Assembly: GCF_016424485.1 (NCBI RefSeq)
Contig: NZ_JAELUP010000103.1
Location: 186,001-250,000 of the forward strand
Source of the DNA: Paenibacillus roseus
GTDB lineage: Bacteria > Bacillota > Bacilli > Paenibacillales > Paenibacillaceae
DNA length: 64,000 bases
Direction: 5' to 3'
Positions 33,508 through 42,163 of the stretch are shown in pieces; the stretch's first letter is position 1; every line of letters starts with the position of its first letter. The notes under the pieces were generated by a model that worked only from the letters and a program-made list of their open reading frames with translations, ran no database searches and was not told the DNA's origin. The translations under genes and the position numbers were made by a program.

Positions 33508-34056
33508 GTGGTAGAGCCTGGTCTCATAAGAGCCGCTCAATCGGGCGATCGCGACGCTCTAATTACTCTATTGCGCGAGATTGAAACTCATGTATATCGA
33601 ACAGCCTATTATATTGTGAACAATGAGCAGGATGCGATGGATGCCGCTCAGGAGGCACTGATTCGCATTTACACCAAAATTGGCTCTTACGAGGAAAAAG
33701 CCCAGTTCAAGACTTGGGTACAGCGAATCGTAACGAATATATGCATTGACAAATTCCGGCGCAGCAAGCCGACGGTATCGATTGACGAGCATGAAATGGT
33801 GTTTCAGGAAAAGCAAAATGTCGAGGATGAAGTATTATCCACTTATATAGCAAAGGATATACGTGAAGCCATTGACAAGCTGCCCGAGCATCATCGCGCG
33901 GTGGTCGTACTGCGGTATCTGCAGGATTTCTCGTACAATGAAATTGCCGACTCTCTTGATTTGCCATTGAATACAGTGAAGTCTTATTTATTCCGGGCCA
34001 GGCAGCAGCTGCAAACGCTACTCCATGATTATCAGAAAGGTGGTGTCCGAGGATGA
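33508..34056 (+). CDS. sigW: ECF RNA polymerase sigma factor, SigW-like
   Basis: A 182-residue sigma-70 family member: region 2 (AYYIVNNEQDAMDAAQEALI, FKTWVQRIVTNICIDKFR) and region 4 (LPEHHRAVVVLRYLQDFSYN, LNTVKSYLFRARQQL). The GTG at 33508 follows AGGGGG by eight bases; the 33439 reading would include the promoter in coding sequence. It overlaps its anti-sigma gene by four bases. SigW-type factors respond to envelope damage and antimicrobial peptides. Confidence 0.9.
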   Translation: MVEPGLIRAAQSGDRDALITLLREIETHVYRTAYYIVNNEQDAMDAAQEALIRIYTKIGSYEEKAQFKTWVQRIVTNICIDKFRRSKPTVSIDEHEMVFQEKQNVEDEVLSTYIAKDIREAIDKLPEHHRAVVVLRYLQDFSYNEIADSLDLPLNTVKSYLFRARQQLQTLLHDYQKGGVRG

Positions 34057-35207
34057 CTTGTCAAGAGGTGATGGACTATATGCAAAGACAGCTGGACGGG
34101 GATCTGGATGAACGGGAAACCGAGATTCTGATGAGTCATTTGAAAGATTGTCCGGACTGTGCCGAAATGCAGAAACGCTTGAGCCTACTGTCATCTGAAC
34201 TGGAGAATTTGCCCAAAGTGGCGCCCCCCTACAGCCTGGTCGATGCGATTATGCCCCGGCTTGAGCAGATTGAGCTTCAGCGTCAGGAGCCGGAGGAGTC
34301 TGTGCTGCCGCGCAGAAAGACGCCGGACAGAAGCGGCAGAAGCTGGTTTCAGCGTTATCGTGCGCTAAGCGGTGTCATTGCCGCAGGGCTTGTAGCCGGT
34401 ATCTTTATGCTGACCTATAACCCTCAGAATTTGCCTACAGCATCGGAGAACAGCAATGCCGCAGGCAACGCAGCAGGAGTTGCCGATAGCAGTTTGCAGT
34501 CTAATTCTATAGCTTCGGACACGAATCAAGCTCAAAATGGGGAACAGCAGGAAACCATGGCATCCGATGAGCCGACCAAGAATTTCAATACCGATGCCGC
34601 GGAGCAAGGGGCTGGTGTAGAGTCGGCAGAGACCGGCGCATCCGCACCCGCCACTGAACCGCAGGCTCGTTCGTTCAAGGGTGATTCCAATCAGGAATCA
34701 CTCTCGAAAAAGCAGGTCACCCGAGTGACGGCATCATCTCCCGATGGGGCAGCGTCCAATTCGTCGGGAGGTCATGAGCAGAATTCGAAAGCCGAAAAAG
34801 ATGGCAATGGATCGCATTCTCCCTCTTATTCCGGACAAATCGGCGGCAGCAAGGATGAGGCATCGAATCGAAATTCGCAGGAAGCCCCTGACATGGGTTT
34901 TGTGCCGCCTGAGAATGTTGATGCAGATATCTTCAGCGACCAAAAGGCGTTGGCCGGTATTGCGCAAGTCCAGCAAGCCGTATCCCCTGATAGCCGGTAC
35001 AGCGCAGTTGTAACGGATCAGAGCGTATCGATTTACAGTACGGACAGCAATGAGCTGTTGTTCAGGGGCGGGGAGAGGGAAGGTGTCATTTCCAATCTTC
35101 TCTGGTCTGATGACAATCTGACATTGGGGTATGACGTAAAGGACAGCCACGGCAACGTCTCGCATTATGTGATCCATGTCAAAGATGGAACGGAAGCCAA
35201 GCAATAA
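34053..35207 (+). CDS. rsiW: Zinc-finger anti-sigma factor, RsiW-like
   Basis: A 384-residue single-pass protein. The ZAS domain has Cys3 and His29-x3-Cys33-x2-Cys36; one membrane helix (ALSGVIAAGLVAGIFMLTY, ~106-124) follows. Outside lies a ~150-residue Ser/Asn/Gly/Gln-rich linker and a folded tail (AVVTDQSVSIYSTDSNELLF) with beta-propeller-like repeats. RsiW of B. subtilis is only ~208 residues, so the external half is a large addition. It holds the sigma factor until cleaved by membrane proteases. Start overlaps the sigma stop (ATGA). Confidence 0.87.
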   Translation: MTCQEVMDYMQRQLDGDLDERETEILMSHLKDCPDCAEMQKRLSLLSSELENLPKVAPPYSLVDAIMPRLEQIELQRQEPEESVLPRRKTPDRSGRSWFQRYRALSGVIAAGLVAGIFMLTYNPQNLPTASENSNAAGNAAGVADSSLQSNSIASDTNQAQNGEQQETMASDEPTKNFNTDAAEQGAGVESAETGASAPATEPQARSFKGDSNQESLSKKQVTRVTASSPDGAASNSSGGHEQNSKAEKDGNGSHSPSYSGQIGGSKDEASNRNSQEAPDMGFVPPENVDADIFSDQKALAGIAQVQQAVSPDSRYSAVVTDQSVSIYSTDSNELLFRGGEREGVISNLLWSDDNLTLGYDVKDSHGNVSHYVIHVKDGTEAKQ

Positions 35208-35358
35208 AAATCGGGTGAGCCTGTTATGCACACATCGTAACACTCCAGCGTATGGTATAGCATCAGGAAGCTTAAACGTTGTGGCCTTGATAATCGTATG
35301 ACCATTCAACAGGAGAGACCATGGACCTCTTAGTGAATGTTTATATAGATATTCAGGG

Positions 35359-35395
35359 ACAAAGGGATGATGCCGAGTCGGCATCATCCCTTTGT
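35359..35395. terminator. 18-bp perfect inverted repeat
   Basis: ACAAAGGGATGATGCCGA (35359-35376) is followed, after a single G, by its exact reverse complement (35378-35395). Read either way it would form a 17-bp hairpin. The downstream T tract is poor (TTTGTTG), so it may be a bidirectional terminator for the sigW operon or an RNA stabiliser. Confidence 0.6.
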
Positions 35396-35423
35396 TGCGG
35401 TATTCGGGCAAGGAGGAATAGCG

Positions 35424-36440
35424 ATGGATTTGAGGAGTGCAACGAAAGAAATTCGAGGCGGCCAGGTAAGGCCAGTCTATGTTCTGTACGGCAAAGAGCG
35501 CTACCGGATGCAAGAGTTTGTAACCTTTTTGACCGATCAGCTCCTGAATGCGGAAGAGAAAGAGCTGGGGATCGTCAAATACGATACCGCTGAAACTTTG
35601 ATTCAGGAAGCAGTTCTGGAAGCCGAGACATTGCCATTTTTTGCTGCGCGCAAAATTATCCTGATCCGTGATCAGACGCTGCTGGCGGCTGGCAAGGAAA
35701 GCAAACTGGAGCATCAGCCGGATCGCTTGCTTGATTACTTGAAAGAGCCTTGCGAGACAAGCACGATTGTTTTTCTTGTGCAGGCGGACAAGCTCGACGA
35801 ACGGCGCAAACTGGTCAAACGGCTCAAGGAACTGGATGTGCTGCTGATGTTTCAGGAACTGGAAGGCAATGATTTGCTGCGCTGGATGATCAAGCGGGCG
35901 CAGACCCAAGGCCGGGAGCTTGACGAGGGTGCTGCGGAACTGATTATGATGCGCTGTGGTCACAACTTGCAACAGATCTCGCAGGAGGTGGACAAGCTCT
36001 GTCTGTACGTCGGGGAAGGCGGGAAGATCGGCCGCAATGAAGCGGATACACTGACGATTCCTTCTGTGGAGGAAGATGTATTCGCCCTTGTGGATGCAAT
36101 GGCCTCGTTCCAGACCAAGAGAGCACTGGAGCTTTACAAGCAACTTCTTCTGCGCAAGGAGGAACCGATTAAAATTGTGGCGCTGATGGCTCGTCAGTTT
36201 CGCATTATGCTCCAAATCAAGGAACTGGAGGGCTACCAGTATACGCCGCAGCAGATCGGGTCGAATCTGGGGCTGCATCCTTATGTTGTGAAGCTGGCGG
36301 CAGAAAAGGCGCGCCGTTATGAAGCAAGCCGTCTGGCAATCGAGTTGTCCCGTCTTGCGGAGTTGGATTATCATATGAAGACCGGGCAAATTGATAAAGT
36401 GCTCGGCGTGGAGCTTTTTTTGCTAAGGATGGGAGCTTGA
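35424..36440 (+). CDS. holA: DNA polymerase III subunit delta
   Basis: A 338-residue HolA (YqeN), the clamp-loader subunit that opens the beta clamp. RPVYVLYGKERYRMQEFV opens the AAA+-like domain; the middle has LEGNDLLRWMIKRAQTQGRE, and the end LDYHMKTGQIDKVLGVELFL is the family signature. ATG 35424 follows AAGGAGGA; the 35367 frame would run through the hairpin above. Confidence 0.95.
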   Translation: MDLRSATKEIRGGQVRPVYVLYGKERYRMQEFVTFLTDQLLNAEEKELGIVKYDTAETLIQEAVLEAETLPFFAARKIILIRDQTLLAAGKESKLEHQPDRLLDYLKEPCETSTIVFLVQADKLDERRKLVKRLKELDVLLMFQELEGNDLLRWMIKRAQTQGRELDEGAAELIMMRCGHNLQQISQEVDKLCLYVGEGGKIGRNEADTLTIPSVEEDVFALVDAMASFQTKRALELYKQLLLRKEEPIKIVALMARQFRIMLQIKELEGYQYTPQQIGSNLGLHPYVVKLAAEKARRYEASRLAIELSRLAELDYHMKTGQIDKVLGVELFLLRMGA

Positions 36441-36634
36441 AGTTTAGAGATGGGGCGCCAGTTAACTAAGACAAGGCCTGCGTGTGAAAGGTTCTTCCGA
36501 TCGCTGTTGTTCCCGGATTTCATGCATAAATGGCAGTAGATGAGGAAATCCGGGAACAAAGGCGAGTGCTTCGCTTCTCCAGAATCCTTTCACACTCCGG
36601 CTACCTGCTTCCGTTTCTTTCATTCAACTTATAC
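36441..36634 (-). repeat. MITE-like repeat family A, reverse-orientation copy
   Basis: GTGTGAAAGG (36482-36491) and CCTTTCACAC (36586-36595) frame the same core as the element at 53561, in opposite orientation, including GTTCCCGGA and its complement. The right end keeps TTCAACTTATA; the left terminal repeat has diverged. It fills the gap between holA and the rpsT terminators; no gene lies in 36441-36832. Confidence 0.75.
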
Positions 36635-36662
36635 CCATAAAACAAGGCCCCTTCTTTTTTAT

Positions 36663-36706
36663 AAAAAAAGTCCTGTACTGATTCTTATCGAATCGATACA
36701 GGACTT
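36663..36706 (-). terminator. Terminator of rpsT
   Basis: On the reverse strand AAGTCCTGTA pairs with TACAGGACTT and is followed by TTTTT. Confidence 0.85.
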
Positions 36707-36742
36707 GTCTGTTCATAGCAGCGTGAGCATTCTTCCCGGAAA

Positions 36743-36785
36743 TACAAGCGGTACAAGCAACGTTATGTTCCTTGTACCGCTTGTA
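36743..36785 (-). terminator. Second hairpin downstream of rpsT
   Basis: TACAAGCGGTACAAG (36743-36757) and its exact complement (36771-36785) form a 15-bp stem with a 13-nt loop, 47 bp after the rpsT stop. The T tract is short (TTT), so it may instead protect the 3' end. Confidence 0.6.
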
Positions 36786-36832
36786 TCCCTCACATAAACC
36801 TATTTCAATCTGCATGTATGCAGAAGAAGTTC

Positions 36833-37105
36833 TTATGCTTGAGCCGAAAGAGCGTTAAGCTTTTTCGCCAGACGGGATTTCTTGCGGGCAGCCGCATTTT
36901 TATGAATCAGGCCTTTCGTAACGGCTTTGTCCAATTTTTTCGTGGCAACGATCAGAGCGGCTTTAGCTGCTTCTGCGTCAGCGCCAGCGATTGCTTGGTC
37001 AGCAGTTTTAACTGCCGTACGAAGTGCAGATTTTTGAGAAGCGTTCAGAGCACGGCGTTTCTCGCTAGTTTTTACACGTTTGATAGCGGATTTAATGTTT
37101 GGCAT
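36833..37105 (-). CDS. rpsT: 30S ribosomal protein S20
   Basis: A 90-residue S20 (MPNIKSAIKRVKTSEKRRAL, then LIHKNAAARKKSRLAKKLN). It binds 16S rRNA helices h9 and h44. The ATG at 37105 has AGGAGGTG nine bases upstream. It is the only reverse-strand gene between holA and gpr, as in other Bacillales. Confidence 0.97.
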   Translation of the reverse strand: MPNIKSAIKRVKTSEKRRALNASQKSALRTAVKTADQAIAGADAEAAKAALIVATKKLDKAVTKGLIHKNAAARKKSRLAKKLNALSAQA

Positions 37106-37207
37106 GGCTTTCACCTCCTGTACAGGAAAAAACTATATGTCTACATAACACAACTTAAAACATATTACCATGCGCAATCCCAAAAAGCAATAGTTCCTCT
37201 CCCCCTC

Positions 37208-37236
37208 GCATAAAAGAAACGCACAGGCGCACACTA
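37208..37236 (+). promoter_or_regulatory. Predicted sigma-G promoter of gpr
   Basis: GCATA (37208-37212), a 17-base spacer and CACACTA (37230-37236; consensus CATnnTA, one mismatch) lie 34 bp upstream of gpr, a known forespore-specific gene. Confidence 0.55.
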
Positions 37237-37269
37237 AAATTAATTTCTTTTATGAGGGGTGCAGTACAG

Positions 37270-38271
37270 ATGAGCGATCTGGATCTAAAGCAGTTTTCCG
37301 TCCGCACAGACCTTGCGCTTGAGGCCAAGGAAATTGCTGAGAAGGGGGGCGCGGTCATCCCTGGCGTCTCCGCCACGACATTAGATGATAACGGCATTCG
37401 AATTACAACCCTGAGCGTTGATAATGAGCATGGCTCCCAAGCTATCGGGAAAATGATTGGAAATTATGTCACGCTCGAAGTACCCGGATTACGCAAACAT
37501 GATTCGAGTCTGCAAGACAGGGTTTCAACTCATTTTGCCAAGCAGTTCGAGTTGTTTTTGCAGCGGATCGGCGTTCACCAGAACGCCAAGGCATTAATTG
37601 TAGGTCTTGGCAACTGGAACGTGACTCCCGATGCCCTGGGACCGATTGTCGTGGAGAATGTTCTGGTTACGCGTCATTATTTTGAGCTGATGCCAAACGA
37701 TGTCGCGCCCGGATACCGGCCTGTCAGCGCTGTCTCCCCTGGGGTTCTGGGCATAACCGGCATTGAATCCAGCGATATTATCAAGGGAATCGTCGAACAA
37801 TCCATGCCCGATTTTATCGTGGCTATAGACGCTCTTGCATCTAAAGCCATCGAAAGGGTAAATACGACCATCCAAATTTCCGATACCGGCATCCATCCAG
37901 GTTCAGGAATCGGCAACAAGCGGCGCGGAATTACAGAGGAGATCATGGGGGTTCCTGTAATCGCAATCGGTGTCCCTACCGTTATGTTCGCCTCCACGAT
38001 CGTCAATAACTGCTTTGAGATGATGCAGAAGCATTTCCAGTCACAGACCTCCAATACCGGGCAAATTCTCGGACTGCTCGATCAAATGGAAGAGAATGAG
38101 CGATTGGAGCTCGTAAGAGAAATTTTGTCTCCGATGGGGCATGATCTGCTTGTTACGCCCAAGGAAGTCGATGAATTTATTGAAGACATCGGCAACATCA
38201 TTGCCAGCGGCCTTAACGCCGCGCTTCATCAGGCTGTCGACAGCACTAACGTTGCGGCTTACACGCATTGA
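37270..38271 (+). CDS. gpr: Spore germination protease GPR
   Basis: A 333-residue GPR that degrades small acid-soluble spore proteins at germination. Family segments: a short propeptide leading to FSVRTDLALEAKE, GLGNWNVTPDALGP, DALASKAIERVNTTIQISD, GSGIGNKRRGI and VIAIGVPTVMFAS. ATG 37270 is ten bases after GAGGGG; the 37252 ATG overlaps this site. It is made as a zymogen in the forespore. Confidence 0.95.
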   Translation: MSDLDLKQFSVRTDLALEAKEIAEKGGAVIPGVSATTLDDNGIRITTLSVDNEHGSQAIGKMIGNYVTLEVPGLRKHDSSLQDRVSTHFAKQFELFLQRIGVHQNAKALIVGLGNWNVTPDALGPIVVENVLVTRHYFELMPNDVAPGYRPVSAVSPGVLGITGIESSDIIKGIVEQSMPDFIVAIDALASKAIERVNTTIQISDTGIHPGSGIGNKRRGITEEIMGVPVIAIGVPTVMFASTIVNNCFEMMQKHFQSQTSNTGQILGLLDQMEENERLELVREILSPMGHDLLVTPKEVDEFIEDIGNIIASGLNAALHQAVDSTNVAAYTH

Positions 38272-38292
38272 CTCTATAGACAACCAGTGCAG

Positions 38293-38330
38293 CCTCTTGC
38301 AAGCCTTTTTCAGCTTGCAGGAGGTTTTTT
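38293..38330 (+). terminator. Terminator of gpr
   Basis: CCTCTTGCAAGC pairs with GCTTGCAGGAGG around an 8-base loop, followed by six T. Confidence 0.9.
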
Positions 38331-38460
38331 AAGTTTTTCGCATCCGGCAAGCTCTAGTAATTCTACAACTCTCTTTTTTATAGGCGTGGACAGTTCTATC
38401 AGCCTGACTCTACTCATAGGATGATAGTAAAGCGATAGACAAGGCTGGAGGAATGTCCGA

Positions 38461-39732
38461 ATGAAAAGATGGGTCTTAACATTATTTCGTCAGGGAAGCA
38501 GTGAACCTATTCGCCAGCTTCTTGTTACGGGTAAAGCATTTGCAGCGCTATCTTTCAGTTCTATGATTTTTTTTATTGCAGCCGGCTTGGGCGGCATGCT
38601 TCATCAGCAGGCTTCGACATCGCCGGTGTCCTCGATGAAGGGCTTCGCTTCATCGGTTTCAAGCGGGATGTTCACCGGTATGCTGGGTATGGAAATTCCT
38701 GCTTTTGAAGGCCAGAAAAATACGGATGGCGCCTTCTCCGGCACCCAGACCGCTGCTTTCATGTTGCGGATGCTCACAAATGTCAATCCACATGATCCGC
38801 GTAGCTTGATTGCCTCAGAGCTTCCGGGACTGGGAGCAGATGACGCGGTTCTGCTTCGTTCCGGAACAGGCAGCAAGACCGATACGGGTCCGAAGGATCG
38901 TCAGCCCCTGCCTGCAGCTGATGCAGGCGATGCGGCCAACCAGCAGGGGAACAGCGATGGCAAGTCGAAGACGGGAGAAGCAGGCAAAAGCAATGGGAAA
39001 AGCAATTCGGTGAAGCCGCCTGTAGCCGCACAACCGCCCCGCAATAACGGCAAGAAGCAGGATGAGGTCAGCACGCCAGATGCGGGCAGAAAAAAGGTGC
39101 TGATTTATCACTCTCATCCGAGAGAATCCTGGTATGCTGTCGGGGACAACAATGCGGATTCCAAGACGGATAATATAACCTTAGTCGGTAAAAGATTGGC
39201 CGAGAAGCTAGAGGAGGTTGGGATTGGCGCCCTCCATTCGAATACGGATTATTCAAGTGCGATTAAAAACTATCGTTGGGAGTTATCCTATAAATATTCG
39301 AAAGAAACGGTCAAGAGTGCGATGGCCGCCGAGCCGCAGCTGAAATTTTACTTTGATGTTCACCGTGACTCGCAGCGCAGGAAGCATACGACAGCTACGA
39401 TTAACGGCAAAGACTACGCGCAGTTGTTTTTCATTATCGGTCATCGCAACCCGGATTGGGAGAAGAATGAAGCTTTCGCGACTAAAATTCACAATGCGCT
39501 GGAGAAAGAATACCCGGGCATCTCTCGAGGGGTATGGGGGAAAACAGCAGCTACCGGCAACGGAGAATACAACCAGTCCCTTTCAGAACAAAGCGTGCTG
39601 ATCGAGGTTGGCGGCGTAGACAACACGCTGGAGGAATCGTATCGTACTGTCGATGCGCTGGCGAAGATTGTATCGGAAATTTACTATGGGTCTGAAAAAG
39701 TGGAAAAAGTAAACACAAAACCGGCAGCCTGA
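38461..39732 (+). CDS. spoIIP: Stage II sporulation protein P
   Basis: A 423-residue SpoIIP, the peptidoglycan amidase/endopeptidase driving engulfment with SpoIID and SpoIIM. An N-terminal anchor (AFAALSFSSMIFFIAAGLGG) and a variable low-complexity region (~140-205) precede the catalytic domain: VLIYHSHPRESW, NTDYSSAIKNYRWELSYKYS, FDVHRDSQRR and SVLIEVGGVDNTLEE. GGAGG lies upstream of the ATG. Confidence 0.95.
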   Translation: MKRWVLTLFRQGSSEPIRQLLVTGKAFAALSFSSMIFFIAAGLGGMLHQQASTSPVSSMKGFASSVSSGMFTGMLGMEIPAFEGQKNTDGAFSGTQTAAFMLRMLTNVNPHDPRSLIASELPGLGADDAVLLRSGTGSKTDTGPKDRQPLPAADAGDAANQQGNSDGKSKTGEAGKSNGKSNSVKPPVAAQPPRNNGKKQDEVSTPDAGRKKVLIYHSHPRESWYAVGDNNADSKTDNITLVGKRLAEKLEEVGIGALHSNTDYSSAIKNYRWELSYKYSKETVKSAMAAEPQLKFYFDVHRDSQRRKHTTATINGKDYAQLFFIIGHRNPDWEKNEAFATKIHNALEKEYPGISRGVWGKTAATGNGEYNQSLSEQSVLIEVGGVDNTLEESYRTVDALAKIVSEIYYGSEKVEKVNTKPAA

Positions 39733-39774
39733 TGATTCAAGCCGAGCTACATGTTAAAGGAGGAAGCGCAGCGG

Positions 39775-40173
39775 ATGAAAAAGAAGCATTCATTTAAATG
39801 GGCCATTATCGGGGCCGCTATTGCGATTGTATTGGTGTTTGGCATTGAGACGGCATCCACAGGCATTGAGAATGTATACGGCCCTGTCAAGCAACCTTCT
39901 GCTTCCTCTGTGGCAGGACTTGTGCCGGAGTCGAGATATCAGCAGGACGCTGCCCCTGTGTCCAGGCAGCCAATATATGGACCTTACGTGCAGCAGGAAA
40001 CGTCGAATGCCGGCCGATATGCTCCGATTCAGGAGCGAATGCCCGGCATTTACGGGGAATACAGGGAACCTGCGGTCAACCGCGTAGCTGATCAGACCGC
40101 AGGCGTACTGCAGTCTCTGTCGAGCAGCGGAATTCGGTTTGTTGTGTCCTTGTTTGACTCCATTACGAACTAA
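39775..40173 (+). CDS. Membrane-anchored protein at the yqxA position
   Basis: A 132-residue protein with an N-terminal anchor (WAIIGAAIAIVLVFGIETAS) and an external Tyr/Pro/Gln-rich region ending in VLQSLSSSGIRFVVSLFDSI. B. subtilis has yqxA (DUF3679) between spoIIP and lepA; this gene occupies the same place and has a similar size, but I cannot claim sequence homology. ATG 39775 follows AAAGGAGG. Confidence 0.7.
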   Translation: MKKKHSFKWAIIGAAIAIVLVFGIETASTGIENVYGPVKQPSASSVAGLVPESRYQQDAAPVSRQPIYGPYVQQETSNAGRYAPIQERMPGIYGEYREPAVNRVADQTAGVLQSLSSSGIRFVVSLFDSITN

Positions 40174-40255
40174 TCTGTCTTGTGGGTCATTGCTGGGCAG
40201 TGATTCTACTGATATAATGAATGGATATTGCATTTGATTGGTGTGGGGGTTAAGC

Positions 40256-42070
40256 ATGGCAGACGTTCGTGAGCGACAAAGTAAAATTCGCAACTTTTCA
40301 ATCATTGCCCATATTGATCATGGGAAATCGACACTGGCTGACCGGATACTGGAGTATACCGGCGCGTTATCGAACCGCGAGATGCAGGATCAGGTCCTTG
40401 ACCAGATGGATCTGGAGCGCGAGCGTGGAATTACAATTAAACTCCAGGCGGTCAGATTGACATACCGCGCCGACGACGGCGAGGAGTATCTGTTGAATCT
40501 GATTGATACGCCGGGGCATGTAGACTTTACGTATGAGGTGTCCAGAAGTTTGGCTGCGTGTGAAGGCGCGCTGCTCGTTGTAGATGCTGCTCAAGGCATT
40601 GAAGCGCAGACACTGGCTAATGTATATCTGGCACTCGACAATAATTTGGAGATTCTCCCGGTCATTAACAAGATTGATCTGCCGAGTGCAGACCCGGAGC
40701 GTGTCAAGCAGGAGATTGAGGATGTTATCGGCCTTGACGCCAGTGAAGCTGTGCTTGCTTCCGCAAAGGCGGGGATCGGCATCAAGGAAATTCTGGAGCA
40801 GGTTGTCAAGCAGGTTCCGTCGCCGCAGGGCGATCCGGACGAGCCGCTTAAAGCGCTTATTTTCGACTCCCACTATGATCCGTACAAGGGCGTTATCGTT
40901 TACGTGCGAGTTGTGGACGGCAGTATCAAGGCGGGCAAGAAAATCCGCTTCATGGCTACCGGTGCGGAGTTTGAAGTTATTGAAGTAGGAGCTTTCAAGC
41001 CGCGGATGTCGATCATCGATGAGCTGTCGATCGGCGATGTAGGCTTTGTAGTGGCAGGTATCAAGAACGTGAAGGATACCCGAGTGGGGGATACAATAAC
41101 CGAGGCCAAGCGTCCGGCTCCTGCGCCGCTACCGGGCTATCGTCGCATTAATCCGATGGTATTCTGCGGGCTCTATCCGATTGAGACACAAGATTACAAT
41201 GACCTGCGCGAGGCGCTGGAAAAGCTGGAGCTTAACGACGCCTCGCTTCGCTATGAGCCGGAGACTTCGTCTGCGCTTGGCTTCGGGTTCCGATGCGGCT
41301 TTCTCGGTTTGCTGCATATGGAGATTATCCAGGAGCGGATCGAGCGGGAATTCAATATCCCGCTTATTACAACCGCTCCGAGCGTTATTTACAAAGTTAC
41401 TCTAACCAATGGACAGACCATTGATATCGATAACCCGTCCAACTATCCGGAGGCCGGGAAGCTGGAGTATGTAGAAGAGCCTTATGTCAAAGCCTCTATT
41501 ATTGTGCCCAATGACTTTGTCGGGGCCATTATGGAACTATGCCAGGGCAAACGCGGAGAATTCGAGAATATGGAGTATCTGGATACGAATCGGGTCACAC
41601 TCAAATACCATATTCCGCTTTCCGAGATCGTCTATGATTTCTTCGATCAGTTGAAATCAAGCACGAAAGGCTACGCTTCATTTGATTATGAGGTGTCGGG
41701 ATACCGCAAGTCCAATCTGGTGAAGATGGACATTATGCTCAACGGCGAGCAGGTTGACGCCTTGTCCGTTATCGTTCACCGCGACCGCGCATATCAGCGC
41801 GGGCGGGTCATCTGCGAGAAGATGAAAGAACTCATTCCGCGTCAGATGTTTGAGGTTCCGATACAGGCTTCGATCGGCACGAAGGTTATTGCGCGCGAGA
41901 CGGTCAAGGCGATGCGCAAAAACGTGCTTGCCAAATGTTACGGCGGTGACATCAGCCGTAAGCGTAAGCTGCTTGAGAAGCAGAAGGAAGGTAAAAAGCG
42001 GATGAAGCAGGTCGGCAGCGTCGAAGTTCCTCAGGAAGCCTTCATGGCGGTACTGAAAATTGATGATTAA
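40256..42070 (+). CDS. lepA: Elongation factor 4
   Basis: A 604-residue translational GTPase. G1 AHIDHGKST, G3 DTPGHVD, G4 NKID and the LepA-specific C-terminal domain (ESVYKVTLT-like VIYKVTLTNGQ, FGAIMELCQ-like VGAIMELCQGKRG, and KRKLLEKQKEGKKRMKQVG). EF4 acts on stalled or mis-translocated ribosomes. ATG 40256 has GTGGGGGT upstream. Confidence 0.97.
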   Translation: MADVRERQSKIRNFSIIAHIDHGKSTLADRILEYTGALSNREMQDQVLDQMDLERERGITIKLQAVRLTYRADDGEEYLLNLIDTPGHVDFTYEVSRSLAACEGALLVVDAAQGIEAQTLANVYLALDNNLEILPVINKIDLPSADPERVKQEIEDVIGLDASEAVLASAKAGIGIKEILEQVVKQVPSPQGDPDEPLKALIFDSHYDPYKGVIVYVRVVDGSIKAGKKIRFMATGAEFEVIEVGAFKPRMSIIDELSIGDVGFVVAGIKNVKDTRVGDTITEAKRPAPAPLPGYRRINPMVFCGLYPIETQDYNDLREALEKLELNDASLRYEPETSSALGFGFRCGFLGLLHMEIIQERIEREFNIPLITTAPSVIYKVTLTNGQTIDIDNPSNYPEAGKLEYVEEPYVKASIIVPNDFVGAIMELCQGKRGEFENMEYLDTNRVTLKYHIPLSEIVYDFFDQLKSSTKGYASFDYEVSGYRKSNLVKMDIMLNGEQVDALSVIVHRDRAYQRGRVICEKMKELIPRQMFEVPIQASIGTKVIARETVKAMRKNVLAKCYGGDISRKRKLLEKQKEGKKRMKQVGSVEVPQEAFMAVLKIDD

Positions 42071-42108
42071 TTCTTTTGGCTGATGAAGCGGAAGGGTAGG
42101 AATAGCAC

Positions 42109-42133
42109 GAGGGGAGGGCGCTGCTCTCCCCTC
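42109..42133 (+). terminator. Hairpin between lepA and hemW
   Basis: GAGGGGAG (42109-42116) pairs with CTCCCCTC (42126-42133). No T tract follows, so read-through into hemW is likely; it may serve as a partial terminator. Confidence 0.5.
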
Positions 42134-42163
42134 CTTGCGTACCTGAGAGGAGAAAGATAGCTG

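Noticed and set aside
35321..35593. 90-codon forward ORF with a GGAGAG site before holA
   Set aside because: It crosses the 18-bp hairpin and then overlaps holA in another frame; the product has no family features.
34734..36389. 551-codon reverse ORF across rsiW and holA
   Set aside because: It is antisense to two well-supported genes and is an artefact of their codon use.
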